Below are positions 32,991-45,127 of a stretch of DNA of 64,000 bases, piece after piece (position 1 is the stretch's first letter; each line of letters begins with the position of its first letter). The DNA lies in contig JAHLWZ010000843.1 of NCBI GenBank assembly GCA_020536535.1, positions 16,792 through 80,791 of the forward strand, read 5' to 3'. Made by a program: the position numbers and the translations under genes. The DNA comes from Pelomyxa schiedti (Eukaryota; Evosea; Pelobiontida; Pelomyxidae). The notes under the pieces were generated by a model. That model saw only the letters and a list, made by a program, of their open reading frames with translations. It searched no databases and was not told the origin of the DNA.

Positions 32991-35150
32991 TTACAACAAC
33001 AGGTCCAATATTGACTGTGTGGAACTTGTTTGCCTTGGGCTTGTGGGTAGTAATGGTGCTGTTGGCACTGTTTGTGAGAGGGAGGTACTGGTTGTGGTCG
33101 AGGTTGAGGTTGTTTTTCTCAGTGGTGAGGAATGCCTGGGTGACAGACTACAGTCCCTTGGGAGGTTGGCCGTGAATTGGAACAAGTCAAATGTGGGAAG
33201 TGCCCGCGGCGATTCGGGGGTTCCTGTGCCAGTACCAGTACCGGGTTTGGCTTTCAGGCCAAATGGGTCAAAGTCCTCCCCAAATCCGCCAGGTTCCGGA
33301 CTTGGTGTTGCAGAGCCTGTAGGGAATGATGTGGGAAATTGTGGCTGTTGTTGTGAGATTGTGGTGTTTGGCTTGGGTGCCACGGAACGGTCCCTCTCTG
33401 AGGAATCTAGCGAAGGGAAAACAGGGTTGAAATCAAAAAAGCTCGTATCAGCTTGGTTTGAAGTGTTGCTTGTGGCGGATGTTGTAATTACTTCCTGTGG
33501 GTTATAGGTTAGCGGCTCAATATTGGCCCCATCAATCATCTGGCTTCTAATTGTTTCCTCTAAGTGGGAATCAGTATTCAGACATTGTGCCCACGCAACC
33601 TTTGATGAATTGGAGCATGGCGTTGCACACTTTGTTAATTTGCTTGGAATCTTTCGTCATGGCACTGAAGGAGGAATCGCACTCCACAGTGAAAATGTCG
33701 GAAGCAAACCCCCATCTCTTTAATGAGGACCATGCGATGGACTTGATTAACGTCTTTTGAAGGAGTGGAGAAAAGTAAGAACGCCATTTTGGGAGCCAAA
33801 TATTGTAGCACACCACTTTCATCAAGTCAATTCTTAGGATGGCTTCCTTCGTTATAGCAAGAAATTCGTGTCGGGGAGGGACCTTGGGTACCATAAGGCA
33901 CACCGAAGGAAGTATGGGTAAAACCTCAACAACGAAAACTGAAGCTCCAAATGAAGGCGTAGACATGGCTTTATTCACATAGGCTATCTTGGTATCCCTC
34001 ATAGAGGGAAAAGATAGCGTTTGATACTCTTTCACAATGTCTGCTACCAGGGCTTTGGCACTATCCTTCCAGCATGGGGTTACACTTGAGCATGCAGCAC
34101 TAAAATAACGAAGGAGTAAGAGAAGGAGGAAGGGAGAGCATGATTACAGGGTTATTTTTTTGAGGAACTCTTTTTGTAGTCGCTTGAATTCTTTGTCACT
34201 ACACCCTTGAAGAGTATGACGGTATGCATCTAGGGTACCATACCGCACAGCAAGATCCAGCGCTGCTATACTTATTGCCTCTGGTTTTGATGGTACCGCA
34301 CGTGCGTCAACAATAACTGCTTCTCTTACCTATTCTATGTTCTGAAAATACTACAACCATTTTAAGTTTACTTGGAAAAAAATCATATCAATATACTGAT
34401 CAGGGTCTGTTGGCTTAAGTTTTGCATAAGATACCCAGAACTTCCTCTTAAGATTAAGGACTTCATCTTCAGGAACATCGACGTCAATCAGGGAGAAGTT
34501 GTTGGGCACCCATTGCCCTATACCAGTAAGAGAGGGAAAATAAAAGTAACGTGGGTACTTTCACAGCACTGGAAGGAATATTCGTCAGTATCGACAACAT
34601 TAAGATAGGAAAGAACTCTTGTCACTGTGTTCTAAAGAAAAATGTTATTCGCTGGTGTGGTGGCAAAATAGTTATGTACTTTTATTGGAACAGTGAGGTC
34701 TATAATCTCTGTAGTTGTATTGCCGTCAACATTTCGCACTTTTTGTTTTCGTTGAGTTCTTAGGTAAAGAATAGGTTTTTCCTGTAAGTCAAGCCTTTAA
34801 TATATTCTTCATTGTCGTAAAGCCAAAACCTAAATTTAGTAAGAAAGCGCATGCATACCTCCTCAAGAGAGCATGACGCCAATGGAGTTTCAGGAGTTAA
34901 AAGCCATCGCGACTTTTGTTCTTCCGTCCCGGCGATATACAACCCAAAGCCTGCTCCATCTCCTCCAAACTAGCAGAAATAAAACCACGGTAAGCAAAAC
35001 AACGGGGATAGATAAACGGCGATCTAGGCGCACCTCCCCTTGTAGTCGGTGCAGGGCGTCCCCTACAGTAGCGGAATCATCCAACGTCAACAACGCCCCC
35101 CTCCTCTCTGTCTTTCTGGGTCCCGCGTCGTAAAACAAAAACGACGGCAT
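32991..35150 (-). CDS. Talin-head-like FERM protein without a rod
   Basis: ATG 35150 gives MPSFLFYDAGPRKTERRG. F0-like: SATVGDALHRLQGE, then GFGLYIAGTEEQKSRWLLTP. F1: KVRNVDGNTTTEIIDLTVPI, NNFSLIDVDVPEDEVLNLKR, then KFWVSYAKLKPTDPDQYID (talin has a similar RRKFF.SDQN..DPVQL). F2: VREAVIV region and LQGCSDKEFKRLQKEF near 34150-34300. F3/PTB: HEFLAITKEAILRIDLMKV and SLKRWGFASDIFTVECD (talin: LLGITKE..MRVD, IKRWAASP..FTLDFG). After the head only about 180 residues of Ser/Thr/Pro-rich sequence follow, with FDPFG and DFNPVF motifs, ending at 32991. Full talins carry a rod of some 2,000 residues that is absent. The expected role is binding to membrane phosphoinositides or adhesion-receptor tails. 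The gene is convergent with the VIT gene, whose stop is 77 bases away, and 195 bases downstream of the EDEM gene on the same strand. Confidence 0.75.
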
Positions 35151-35344
35151 CTACGTCTCGCGTGTCGCACTTCCGGTACCAAGCCCCCCTTGGGGTTAAT
35201 TCTTTTTTCAAAACCTTCGGGTTTCCTCCGAGGCATCTCACGTTTCTAGGAAATACGAAAAATGTGCAAAACGTAAGTTTTTTCAAAGGACAGGCGCAGA
35301 GAACTCTAGCCGATACCACTAGCGATAGCAAAAAAAAACAACAT

Positions 35345-38300
35345 TCAATTCCGGAATGCGTGCACCTCGTGTTGTACGATCATGGGATCGAACCCTTGTG
35401 TTGGAATGTAAGAACCAAACACAGGGGTAGAAGGAATAAGTTGTACCTGTGGTGTGCCAAGGAGGTGTGAAATAAACTCTAATAGAGCAAAGGGTTGTTG
35501 CGAGTCACCCCGCTTGTTCTCGAATTTTACCCAAACATCACCTGGTTGGTGTGAGTTTATATGGCGAGCTAGGTTATTGTAATCAGGAATTTACCTTGTG
35601 TCAGGAGTGTCGTGAGAAGTTTTCCATCTTTCAGGCTTATTAGTACCGCAGGAATTTCTACTCTTGCGGAATTCATGTCCTGTGGTGAGAATTCCATAAA
35701 CGCAAAGTCTAATATTTATCGAGACACACTACAGCACTAGTCATGGTGAACAATTCTGGTGAATCAACTTGATCGTACACGATGAGTGCTGTAGCACCTG
35801 ACTGTTGCACATTAAGTGCTTTCTCAACAAAAGAGCAGCCTCCTCTTTGAACAATGGCAGCACTCTCTGTCGATTTCACATTAAGGAAGGAATGTGGAAA
35901 AGGAGTTACTTGAAAAGCTTATGGGCAAACGACAGGCATCAATCGGTTGGCTGCATAAGGTGGAATTATTGTAATAAGTATTAATATAGTCCATACGAAA
36001 TAGAAAGAAGACTGCTGTAGGTAGTGTTTCTCAAATCCTGCCCTAGTTTGCGTTAATTAGAGGAAATAGAGTGAATTATCTACCAAACGTGGCTGAGGCA
36101 GCGTTTACAGACAGGTTATGGGTCCCAGTTGATGCCCATAGTCGCAAAGTAAGTGGTTCTTATTTGTGTTAACAACAGTTGCAGTTGAAAAAAAAAAAAC
36201 CACACCAACAGGCTGTGGATTTCCAATTTGCTTGCCCGACAACTGTCCGGCCGCAAGCTGGAACGCAGGACAGGAAAAGTGAAAGAGAGGGTCGTGACTA
36301 ATAGTGCGAGAGCTCAACTCTATAAGACAAAAATGAACACTTAACATCAGGAGTAACCATACTGCTTGAAGAGTTGCCGACATGGAATGCACTGAGAGGG
36401 AATGGGTGGGCTTGAGTGGAAAAAACGTATAAATTATGAGGGAATAGGGTGGCTGCACAGAGTACTGACTCATTGCACACACTGGAGTAAGCACTGTCAA
36501 ATAGCATATATAGGTACTTTAACGTTTCACTGCTCTTCATAAGAAAATCTTGAGGGACGTAGGGAAATTAACCTAAAGAAATATGAATCAAGCCTGTCAT
36601 CATGCCTCTTTGATCTCATATCAGCAAGTGATGCAAAGCCACATGGGACTCGTGCAGTTTTTTCAAAATGTTCCAGTAAAGCTTTTGCTGACTAAAATCA
36701 CAAAGATAAGGATGGGCCTACAGTATGCGCAAGGTACCAAAATTAATGAAGGGTCCCCTGTTGCTTCAAAAAGTGTGAACGCACTTTCAATAAATTCAGG
36801 TCGTAGTGTATACCTGTTAGACAATTAGTTGAAAGCACGTTCCAGAATAATTACCCAGGATCAACAAGAAACAATTCATTATTTCGTACAGTGAACCTTT
36901 CAGGTGGAAATCTACGTAAATTGCTGGTAAGTGTTCGTTTCTGGGTGAAAAGAGGAAGAACCCATGGTGGGCTGTTACGGCACTATGGAAGTGGTGCATT
37001 TCCTCGGCCTGATGAAGGTGCCCAACAAGAACCTGTGTTGTACAAAGTAAGAAAAACGAGTAGAATAGGTGACTGTATACCTGCAGAGCAGGCCAGAACA
37101 TCTGCATGTTAGTGAAGACATCTGATACTACAGACCCTACAAAAAAGAGTGGGCCATCACAACCGATAATTATTCCATACCACTGGCCATGTGAACTGAA
37201 TAATAAAGTGCTCCTTTCCGAAGGAATGTATTGACTGCATCATAAGCCTGGTTTTTTGGTTTTGTTTCGAGTCCAAATTGGTGAAAAGGAAGAGTACTGT
37301 CCAAAACATGTCAAGATACTTGTAATCGCCAAATGCAATATAACATTTGATTAAGTATTCATAAAATGAGTCCATGCCTTTTCTTAGGTAAGATACAACA
37401 AGATAACATAAACAAGAAACCTGGTCCAATACTGCTTGTCACACTGTAGAGAAAGATTTCATTTAATTTGTAAATCATTGTATTTGATTTGACTTACTCG
37501 CCCCATTTGCCACTGAATATGTTAATTGTTGTTCCCAATAGGTCAAGTTTGGATCGCCGCGTCCACATTGCAGATAATGATTTGTCAGCAACAGCCTATC
37601 ATTACTGTTAAAGCAGATGGTAAAAGTAAAGAGGGGTGGAAATTGCGTACCCTAAAGGTGGGATTATCAGTCAACGCTGATAAAAGTCCAAACTCCAATA
37701 AGAGAGTGCCAGCTTCTGCTGTAGTCTTAAGACAATGTAAGAGGTATTAGGAAAGAATTTTAAGTTATAACCGTGACAGTTTCAGCTGTGTTCTCACTGT
37801 TACCATACGGTATGCCAGTGTGCAAATTTACCTTGTCTCTTTAAGGGTGTTCAAAGAGATTTTTAAAAGTTCTTTGATACTTTAGGGTAGGGGATGCCTG
37901 TTGTGGTATTAAATGCAGGTAATAACCTTGTGCCCAGGTCTAAGAGCAGGTCAGGAGGATATAGGAAATGAGCATCTATCACCATTGGCTAGAATTAAAA
38001 ACTCGTTCTTGTGCGGCTCAGGAAATTCGCTTGAATGCAGAGTTGCTTGAGCATGATTGCTCAGAAGTCCACCTTCAAAACTGAGAACTAAACATTGACA
38101 AAGGGGCAAAAACCAAGTACGCGAATGGTTGCTTCAAAAACGGAGACAACCACGTCATTATCAAAAGAAACTGTTGTTGAAACTAAGTTGAGAGCTCTGT
38201 AGTACTCTGACCAATTTCCCTAGAGATATTGAGAAGATCCAAGAGAAATCCAATGTACTAACCATCACAGCAAGAGTGTCCATTCCATCGATGAGAGTCA

Positions 38301-38914
38301 AAGAATACCTGAAGAGAGCATTGGTGAAATTGTAGGATGCATGCCACATAAGCAATACCTGCCAAGTATATCATCAAGAGTTCCCCTCGTTTTTTCCGTT
38401 CTCCCAATACAAGCAAGGGGGCATAACTCATCTGCCGGGAAGGCGTGCAACATGTACGAGTCCCACCCATGTATGTACAATGATCGCACTCTCTCTCTGG
38501 AGAGAAAGGGAACCGTTATTGCCGCCAAACTCATGAACCAAGGAACGATTACCGTAAACTCCCCAATGAAGGTGCATCGAACAACTCTCCCAGCCGACGC
38601 TCTCTGCTATTCTCCGTCAAGTTGCGAAATGGCAGGTAGTAGCACTCTGCGTCGCCCGCGCACTTTTGGCCGTCCCACAACCAATCGCCAACAGCGCGCT
38701 CCAGGCCACCTTCTTCCTCAACAAGAGCAGATCCCAGATCGAACTGCACTTCCGCGTCGGTTTCAATCGCGCGCGCTCGGCCAGGAAGGAAACATGTGAA
38801 CAGCAACGTGAACAGAAGAAATGAGTACGGTGCAGCGACGACGGCCGGAGATGCGATTTTATTTCTACATCTCAGCACTGCGGCATCGTTCTTGCCGTTG
38901 CCGTGTCCGGTCAT
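35345..38914 (-). CDS. EDEM-type GH47 alpha-mannosidase-like protein with PA domain (EDEM3-like)
   Basis: ATG 38914 ([19 protein letters not shown]) leads to a hydrophobic segment [20 protein letters not shown], a signal peptide or anchor. The GH47 signatures follow: [20 protein letters not shown] with [27 protein letters not shown]-like strand near 38150, [20 protein letters not shown] (about 37300-37375), [20 protein letters not shown] (about 36740-36810) and [12 protein letters not shown]. Near 36440 [12 protein letters not shown] matches the family's terminal FNTEAHP. A protease-associated (PA) domain follows (about 35620-35880: [20 protein letters not shown], then [12 protein letters not shown]), as in EDEM3. 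EDEM proteins trim mannose from misfolded glycoproteins in the ER so that they enter ER-associated degradation. The C-terminus ([11 protein letters not shown]) has no KDEL-type retrieval signal. Catalytic Glu in RPEFIES is kept. Confidence 0.8.
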
Positions 38915-39143
38915 CACACAGGAAATTGTTCGCTGAAAATGACTCATGAGACTCAGGTTTTTTTGAGTGATTCCCCTCTGACAGGAGCTGATTGCCTACA
39001 AATTCAGTAAACACACACTGGGAGAGGACACCGGGGAGTCTGCAGTCTTTGGCAGTCGGGCGGGGAATGAACGAATCTGCACCATTTAAATCAATTGACA
39101 CAACCAAAATAAATTTGGCCGGTGCGAGATCAATACGGACGAG
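38915..39143. promoter_or_regulatory. Divergent promoter interval
   Basis: 229 bases between the EDEM-like start (minus) and ATG 39144 (plus). The interval contains CATTTAAATCAATTGAC and an AAATAAATT stretch about 40 bases before the plus start, which might serve as an AT-rich core promoter. No defined motif is certain. Confidence 0.35.
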
Positions 39144-40690
39144 ATGAGGAGGCGCGGCTCACGCAGGAACGACGACCCGGCGTACGGCGATGAAGACGAC
39201 GGTGGCGAGACCTACGAGGAAGACGATGATGGGAGGCGCGAGGGCGCAGACGACGATGACGACGAGGACGAGGAGGACGACGAGCCCCCGCCGCCCTCCA
39301 AGAGGCGCGCACCAGTGAGGTGTAACACCACCCATAATTGCTTTTTTTGTATGACTGCTTGTTGTTACTTTGCTTCTACTTTTTTTTTTAAAAAAAACAA
39401 ATTTATGTAGAGTTGTTCCCATGTTTTTTGGTTTTTTTTTTTTTTTTTGTTTTGGTGGATAGAATATGTACACGTTTCTTAAATATACATACAGCACACC
39501 GAGAAAGTCAAAGGTCAAAGGTGAACCTACTGCATGTGGTCAATTGTGCACCCTAGTGAATGATAGACTTAAGGGCCTCGCCCAGAAAGTGTGTGCAGCA
39601 TTACAAAAGCAACTACCCGTTGGTTCCACCCGCAGCATATTTGATATTCAATTCGTTTTACACACTGGAATAGAAGGTACTGTACCCTGTTTATGCTATT
39701 TCACTAATTGCCTTCACAGAACTGGAGACACAACACTTCCCTCTCTCAATCACTGTTTCACTTGAGCAGGGGTCATCTGATGTAACGCGGGGACCTGTCC
39801 CACTCATAACAGGGAGCAAACCTACCTTAGCGGGGCTCCTGAAAAGTGTATGCTTTCTCTGCAGTTTTAGTGACTGTTACTTACTTGATGTTTGACCTTA
39901 GACCACTGTTGGTGACACAAAAGCACGTGCATTTATCTTCAAGGTCATTGCTGAGTGGTTCTACAAGTGTTGGGAAAGGGTACTCCAAAACTACGTAAAT
40001 AAGTAAAAGTACACTAATAGTTCTTATGTTACTAGATTGCAGCTAATGAGAAGCTAGGCGTATCTCCTGGTCGCACATTTGTTGCTCTAATGAAGACAAC
40101 TCCACCCGTGCCTGGGGGGTTGCATTTTGATCTGAGACTAGGAGAGTGGGTCGGGGATGGTGTATCCGTATTTGCTGGTTTTTTCCGCACCGCAGTCCGT
40201 GAGAAACTCTAATTCCCTCATGTAGACGAACCACTTGTGACGTACCCCTCTACTTCCACCAGTCCTCCCCCTGCACCCGAGGAACCCAAAGTCAATACGA
40301 CACAGGCAACCGGCCAGAAAGCTCCAGAAAGCCCTAAACCGGTACAAGAACCCCCAGCAGCTACCCCAACACTGGCCAAGGTACCGAATTCCTCAAGTAG
40401 TCTATCAAAAGTCTAATATCTGGCAGCCAGTTTTGTGTGCCCAAGGACACCTCATTGTACCAATGAGCAAACCGGCATTGATAGCCGAGTCCAAGTCTTA
40501 CACAGAGGGATACCAATGTGTAGCGTGCAACACCAAATCAGAGCTTAAGGATGCTGAAATTCTGGGTCACTGTGCCACTTGTTCTCATGATTTGTGCCCA
40601 AAGTGCTATGCAGAGAAAAAAGTGCGTTGCATCCTATTTACTCCTTTTTGCTTTCTCAATTTCGTTTGTTTGGTACAACAGAAATCATAA
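39144..40690 (+). CDS. Acidic protein with C-terminal zinc-binding (RING/ZZ-like) domain
   Basis: ATG 39144 opens MRRRGSRRNDDPAYGDED, an acidic first exon ending in EPPPPSKRRAPV. Small exons then read KGLAQKVCAALQKQLPVGST, RSIFDIQFVLHTGIE, a beta-rich segment FPLSITVSLEQGSS, VGDTKARAFIFKVIAEWFYK, then GGLHFDLRLGEWVGDG and a Pro-rich linker. The last part is a clear zinc module at about 40430-40620: LCAQGHLIVPMS, GYQCVACNTKS, LGHCATCSHDLCPKCYAEKK. The Cys/His pairs fit a ZZ or RING-type cross-brace. A final intron joins Lys to a terminal Lys-Ser and stop at 40688-40690. I cannot name the family. The middle domain, possibly ubiquitin-like or PTB-like, is unassigned. At least one intron (about 40173-40222) is near the lower size limit. 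Confidence 0.55.
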
Positions 40691-40870
40691 TTCTACCATT
40701 GAAATTCGACATTGTGCCCTTGGATTGTACAGGATCCTAATTTAACCTACTTACTGGTATTCTGATACCAATGTTCCTGATGTAAGGGAAAGAGAAACAG
40801 GGAAAAAAAATAGTGACTGAACTTCACTCAACTATCAACATATCAAATGTTGGCGACTTTTTTTTGGTGT

Positions 40871-43800
40871 TCAGGAGGACTTTGTTTGTTTTTGTTTTGA
40901 TTTTTTGGTTTTTTTCTTTGAGGGTTGTTGCTTGGCCTGTGGTTTTGGTTTGCCTTTTGGTTTTTTTGTGTTTGCCTCAGGTTTTACAGTCTTTTGTGCT
41001 TCTGGTTTGGCCTTTGGTGTTCCCTCCTTTTTGGTCTTGTTGCTTTGAGGTTCTGGTTTTTTGGGGTTTTGTTTGGCTGTTTTTTTCTTTTGTGCCTTTG
41101 TCTTTTTTGGCTTTGCTTGGGGTGCTGTGGTACTGTTAATAGCAGGGTTTTTCGTAGATACCGAGGGCGGAGGAGAGGGCATGGAGGGGGTAGCGGCTGG
41201 GGCCGCTTCTTGACTTTCAACTGTGGTGGATTCCGGCTTTGGTTTGGGGGGGGGCAGCACTTGTCCCTGACAAGCGGGGGATTTTGGGCTTTGGTTGGGT
41301 TACAATGCTGGGTGTGAACTGTGAGTAGTAATCTCGAGATTGGGGTTTGCTGAGTTGAGGAGCCTGACTCTTTGGTATTTTGTGTTTGAAAATCGTCTTG
41401 GGCACCTTCGGCTTCAGGTTCTTGGCTTTTTTCAATGTTGGCTGGGGGTTTTGGGCAGGGGAATCATCTTCCGTAGGAGATGTTTCACTAACTGTGTTGT
41501 TGTTGGTGTCACTTGTATCTCCTTCTGTTGGGGCTGTTACTTGTGTCCGTGATGCTTCCTGTGGGGTCTTGGGTTTTTTTTGAGTGGCTTTTTTTGGGAC
41601 AGTGGCTTTTGTTTTAGCTTTGCCTTTTGTGGTCACAGTTTGTTTCGTTTCTGTTTCCATCGGAGCCGTCTCATTTGTGGTAGTAGTCTGTTCTTGTTCT
41701 GAGTTTTCTACACTGCTGGCAATTTCTTGGCTGATGGGACTTTCTTCTGTCTCACCAGTTTTTTTCGTTGAAGTCGTCTCAGCAGTGCTAGACGATTCGT
41801 CATCATTGGAAATTTCTTTGGTACTGTGAATTTCGCTGGGGGCAGTTTCTTGACTATTGGAGGTGGAAACTGGTTTTGTCTCTATCGGTTGACTGATACT
41901 CGGCTGAGCTCGCCTACTCTCAATTGCAGTGAATCTTGCAGTTTTGCCAGTCTGTAAATAGCGGTCTTTGGCTCCCTTAACCATTTTGTCAACAATTGTA
42001 GCAGGTGGCGTGGTGGCTGCTGGGGGTTGTCGTGGACTGGATGTAATGGAAGGAACGTGTTTTTCTCCTCTAAGCAGACGTAAGAAACGCTCTGAGAGAA
42101 TGTAAGGACTTTACCTGGCGTTACCGAAATCCGCTTCTGTCAACTGACGAGGTGGTAATTCGCATCCATCAGGCAGAAAAGAAGGAAACAGCTTCCCTTT
42201 GACAAACACAGGATTCGAAAAATAGGACGCAACAGACGCTGCTACTATGTCTTTAAAATGGCCGAATCCAGGGTACGTTGTGCCTGGTGTGAGAGGCGTG
42301 CCTTTCAGGAGTGGATCGAAGTAGGGCTGTATGGAGCCGACCATTTGATGTACTTCAAACTCAAGAACAGGTGATACAGTTCCTTTTGTTGGGCTCCCTT
42401 TCCCAGACTTGTACAGGGTAATTGCTGTTGTTGCAATGGGATGTGCCTTGTGAATGTACAATACATCATTTCCGTATCGCCGATTTCTATAACTCTCCTC
42501 TGGAGTAAGTTGGTCCTCATGCATCTTAAGTGTCTGGACAAGTCGTTTCTCATCAATAAACGGAAGGAGGACAACTCCTGCCCATGCTTGCTTTTTACCG
42601 TTTCTATCAACCGCGAAGTCCAGAGGATAGAAGTCGATAATTGGTGACTTTGGATCACTCATTAGGTTGGCAAAGCATTGAGGAAGGCAGTGCCCGCTAG
42701 CGGCTGGAAGAACACCCATTAATTGCTCAAAGGGGCGGAAGGGCTCTCCCAGATCAAAGAACGGGGAAAAGTTCTCGCGATCCACAAATTTCGATATCTC
42801 AGCAGCAAATGGACTGTAATGATAAGGGTAGAACCACTGGAAGTTGTTAGATGAGAAAACACAGATAGAGGAAAAAACCGTCCAAGAGCAACAGCCCTGA
42901 TAATAGTACTTCAGAACCCAACAGAGACCAGTTACGTAGGAACTGCATAGCTCAGTAAAAAATCCCTTGTCATCCATTTTCTTATTGAACTTAATACCGT
43001 AATAACGCTCACGCCAACCAGCTGTTCCCAGCTGAATCTTGTCTTCTTCTGGGGGTTCTGAGGAGATAGAAGATGGTATATAGCCAGGAGGTTGGCTAAA
43101 TCGGAATGGTGTTGCACTGCTGCCTGCCGGAGCAATAGTATTGGGTGAGGGTGCTGGGGTCACTGGCGGCTGGGGGGCTGTGGGGCGGATGGTCTGAGAG
43201 ACCTGGCTGGAATGCAAGGTTGCATGCCTGGCGAGTGGAGCACAGAGGCTCAGTGGGGCTTTGGCCAAAAGACTGTTCTTCAGAAGTTCGGCAGCCCCAA
43301 AATTGGAAGAGTCAAGTTGAACGCTTGCAATGACTGGAGTGTTTGGTACTGGGAGAGGGGCATTTTGTATCGGTTGTTGTTTAGATGGCGGTGCGGATTG
43401 TGGAGGAGGCACGTTGTGAATCTGTGGAGGCGTAGGTCCATTGTGAAGCTGTGGAGGCATATTGTGAGGCTGTCGAGCTGGTTGGCGAGAGAACCTAGAC
43501 AACCCATACGGGCCCCTGGAATTATTGAAGCGGCTCTCCCTTTTATTCCGTTCTATCAAAAGATTTTCTTCGTGGTGACTCACTTCCTCAATGAAACACA
43601 TAGCATTTGGTATTATGACTGTTCCACTGTCAGTGATATAGCTACCCATCTGTGGTAGCTTTTTTTTGTATATGTCTATAAGCAAGTCAAGGGCCCCATT
43701 TTCAATTTCAAGTGTTGGGGAGTGTGGAAGGAAGTCATTGCCAACCAGGAAACACACAAACACCCAGTCGTCAATTAACCGCTCAAAGTCAAGAGCGAAG

Positions 43801-44819
43801 TTTGCTTGTATGTCTCCCAATGTATTTTCAAGGTATTCACGAAGGATGTTAATGTGGAGGAATTGAAAGGGCTTTTTCTTGCATCCTTGTTCTGGGTTTT
43901 TTGTTGGACATTGTGCTGAATAGTGTCCGCGCTCTCCGCACAGGAAGCATCGTGGACCAGTCCTATCCGGTACAACTTCTCTCACTAAACTGAAATGTGG
44001 CTCATGAGTAGCAAGAGAGAGCATAATCAGGTCAGCATCCAAGCCGTACATGCAATGCCTCATATTTGGGGGGTATCCTGGTTTATTCTTTTGCTTCCGA
44101 ATGTAGTCCACAATTTTATGCTCTCCTTCCCCAGGCACACTAGAATCACTCAAAATCACTTTTATACCTTTCCACCCAGGATCACTAGAGAGATGCTGGT
44201 TGATGTAAAAGCGTAATGCTTGGGACAACTTGTCCATAAACGGTGTGCCTGGAGTGATAACATTACTATCCCAGGATTTTTTAACGGGATTAACGGGTTG
44301 CCCGTCAGCAGCCAATTTGTTACTGTAAAGGGAGATAAGGATTTCCTTAAAACAAAAAAGGAGAAGGGAGGGTAGAAAAAACTGATAGCAATGAAGGAAG
44401 AAGAAGAAGAACTAAGAGGGTAACTGTGATTACTTTATGGCCTCTTGCTGGGAAACTTTTTCAGCAGCATCTCTAGCTGCTTTAAATCGACGTGATCGCT
44501 GCTGGTTGATCTTTGCGCGCGGAGCCACGCCGTCAATAGCCAGGTACAGGAGCCTCCTCGGCCTCACGATAGAAAACAGCCTGTCAATGTACGTAAACAC
44601 GGCGGAAAGCATTTCCTCCTCAGTCGCGGGCGCCGGCCCTTGTTCAGGGTGGCAGCACGGGTGCACGATGCCGTTCATGTCCAAGTATAAGTTGTCAAAC
44701 TCGAGGCCGTTTGGGTTCAGATCTGCCGTGTTGACGCCTGGCGCATCGTTCTCTACGGCCGATACTATGCACTTGGGGAACTTCTTGGACAACCAACGGA
44801 AGAACTGCGGTATTCCCAT
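40871..44819 (-). CDS. 5'-3' exoribonuclease XRN2/Rat1-like
   Basis: ATG 44819 begins [18 protein letters not shown], the invariant start of this family. Active-site acidic residues are in [37 protein letters not shown] and [17 protein letters not shown] knuckle [14 protein letters not shown] (about 43920-43960) marks the nuclear XRN2/Rat1 branch rather than XRN1. Downstream are [14 protein letters not shown], a Pro/Gln/His-rich insert (about 43100-43550), [18 protein letters not shown] and [10 protein letters not shown], then [12 protein letters not shown] 42-base intron at 42837-42878 sits between the last two, in frame and without stops. A long C-terminal extension (40871-42000) is Thr/Ser/Glu-rich and then Lys/Pro-rich, and looks disordered. 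The enzyme degrades uncapped RNA from the 5' end and in other eukaryotes drives transcription termination and rRNA maturation. Confidence 0.9.
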
Positions 44820-45127
44820 CTCTCACCGGTGTTCAAGATCTGGCGTCGTAGACGACACCTCCCACTACACCTTTTTTCTTTTTTTTTTTGTGTTTTGTTC
44901 GTTTCGTATCATAATCCCTAGTTAATAGATCCCTGCAACTGTGAGCGATCATAGGAATGGACCCAGGAGGAATAGGCACTTCCTTAATAGCCCTCTGGTG
45001 AGGCGGACACAAATTGGTGCTCAGGCTGGGAGGCCAAGTTGCTTGTAAGATTTCCTTTTCCAATCATTTTCGTGGATTATCGATAAGGGTCCAACAGGTA
45101 AAAGGACACAAACGAAAAAATTTCGAG
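44820..45127. promoter_or_regulatory. Divergent promoter interval
   Basis: 308 bases between the XRN2 start (minus) and ATG 45128 (plus). It has a poly-T run at 44878-44889. No gene or named motif seen. Confidence 0.4.

Noticed and set aside
35380-35400. B-box-like GGTTCGATCCC on the minus strand, suggesting a tRNA
   Set aside because: The flanking bases do not form a T stem or acceptor stem, and the stretch is an in-frame exon of the EDEM-like gene.
43212-43658. Plus-strand open frame of 148 codons
   Set aside because: Antisense to the Pro/Gln/His insert of XRN2. No domain and biased composition.
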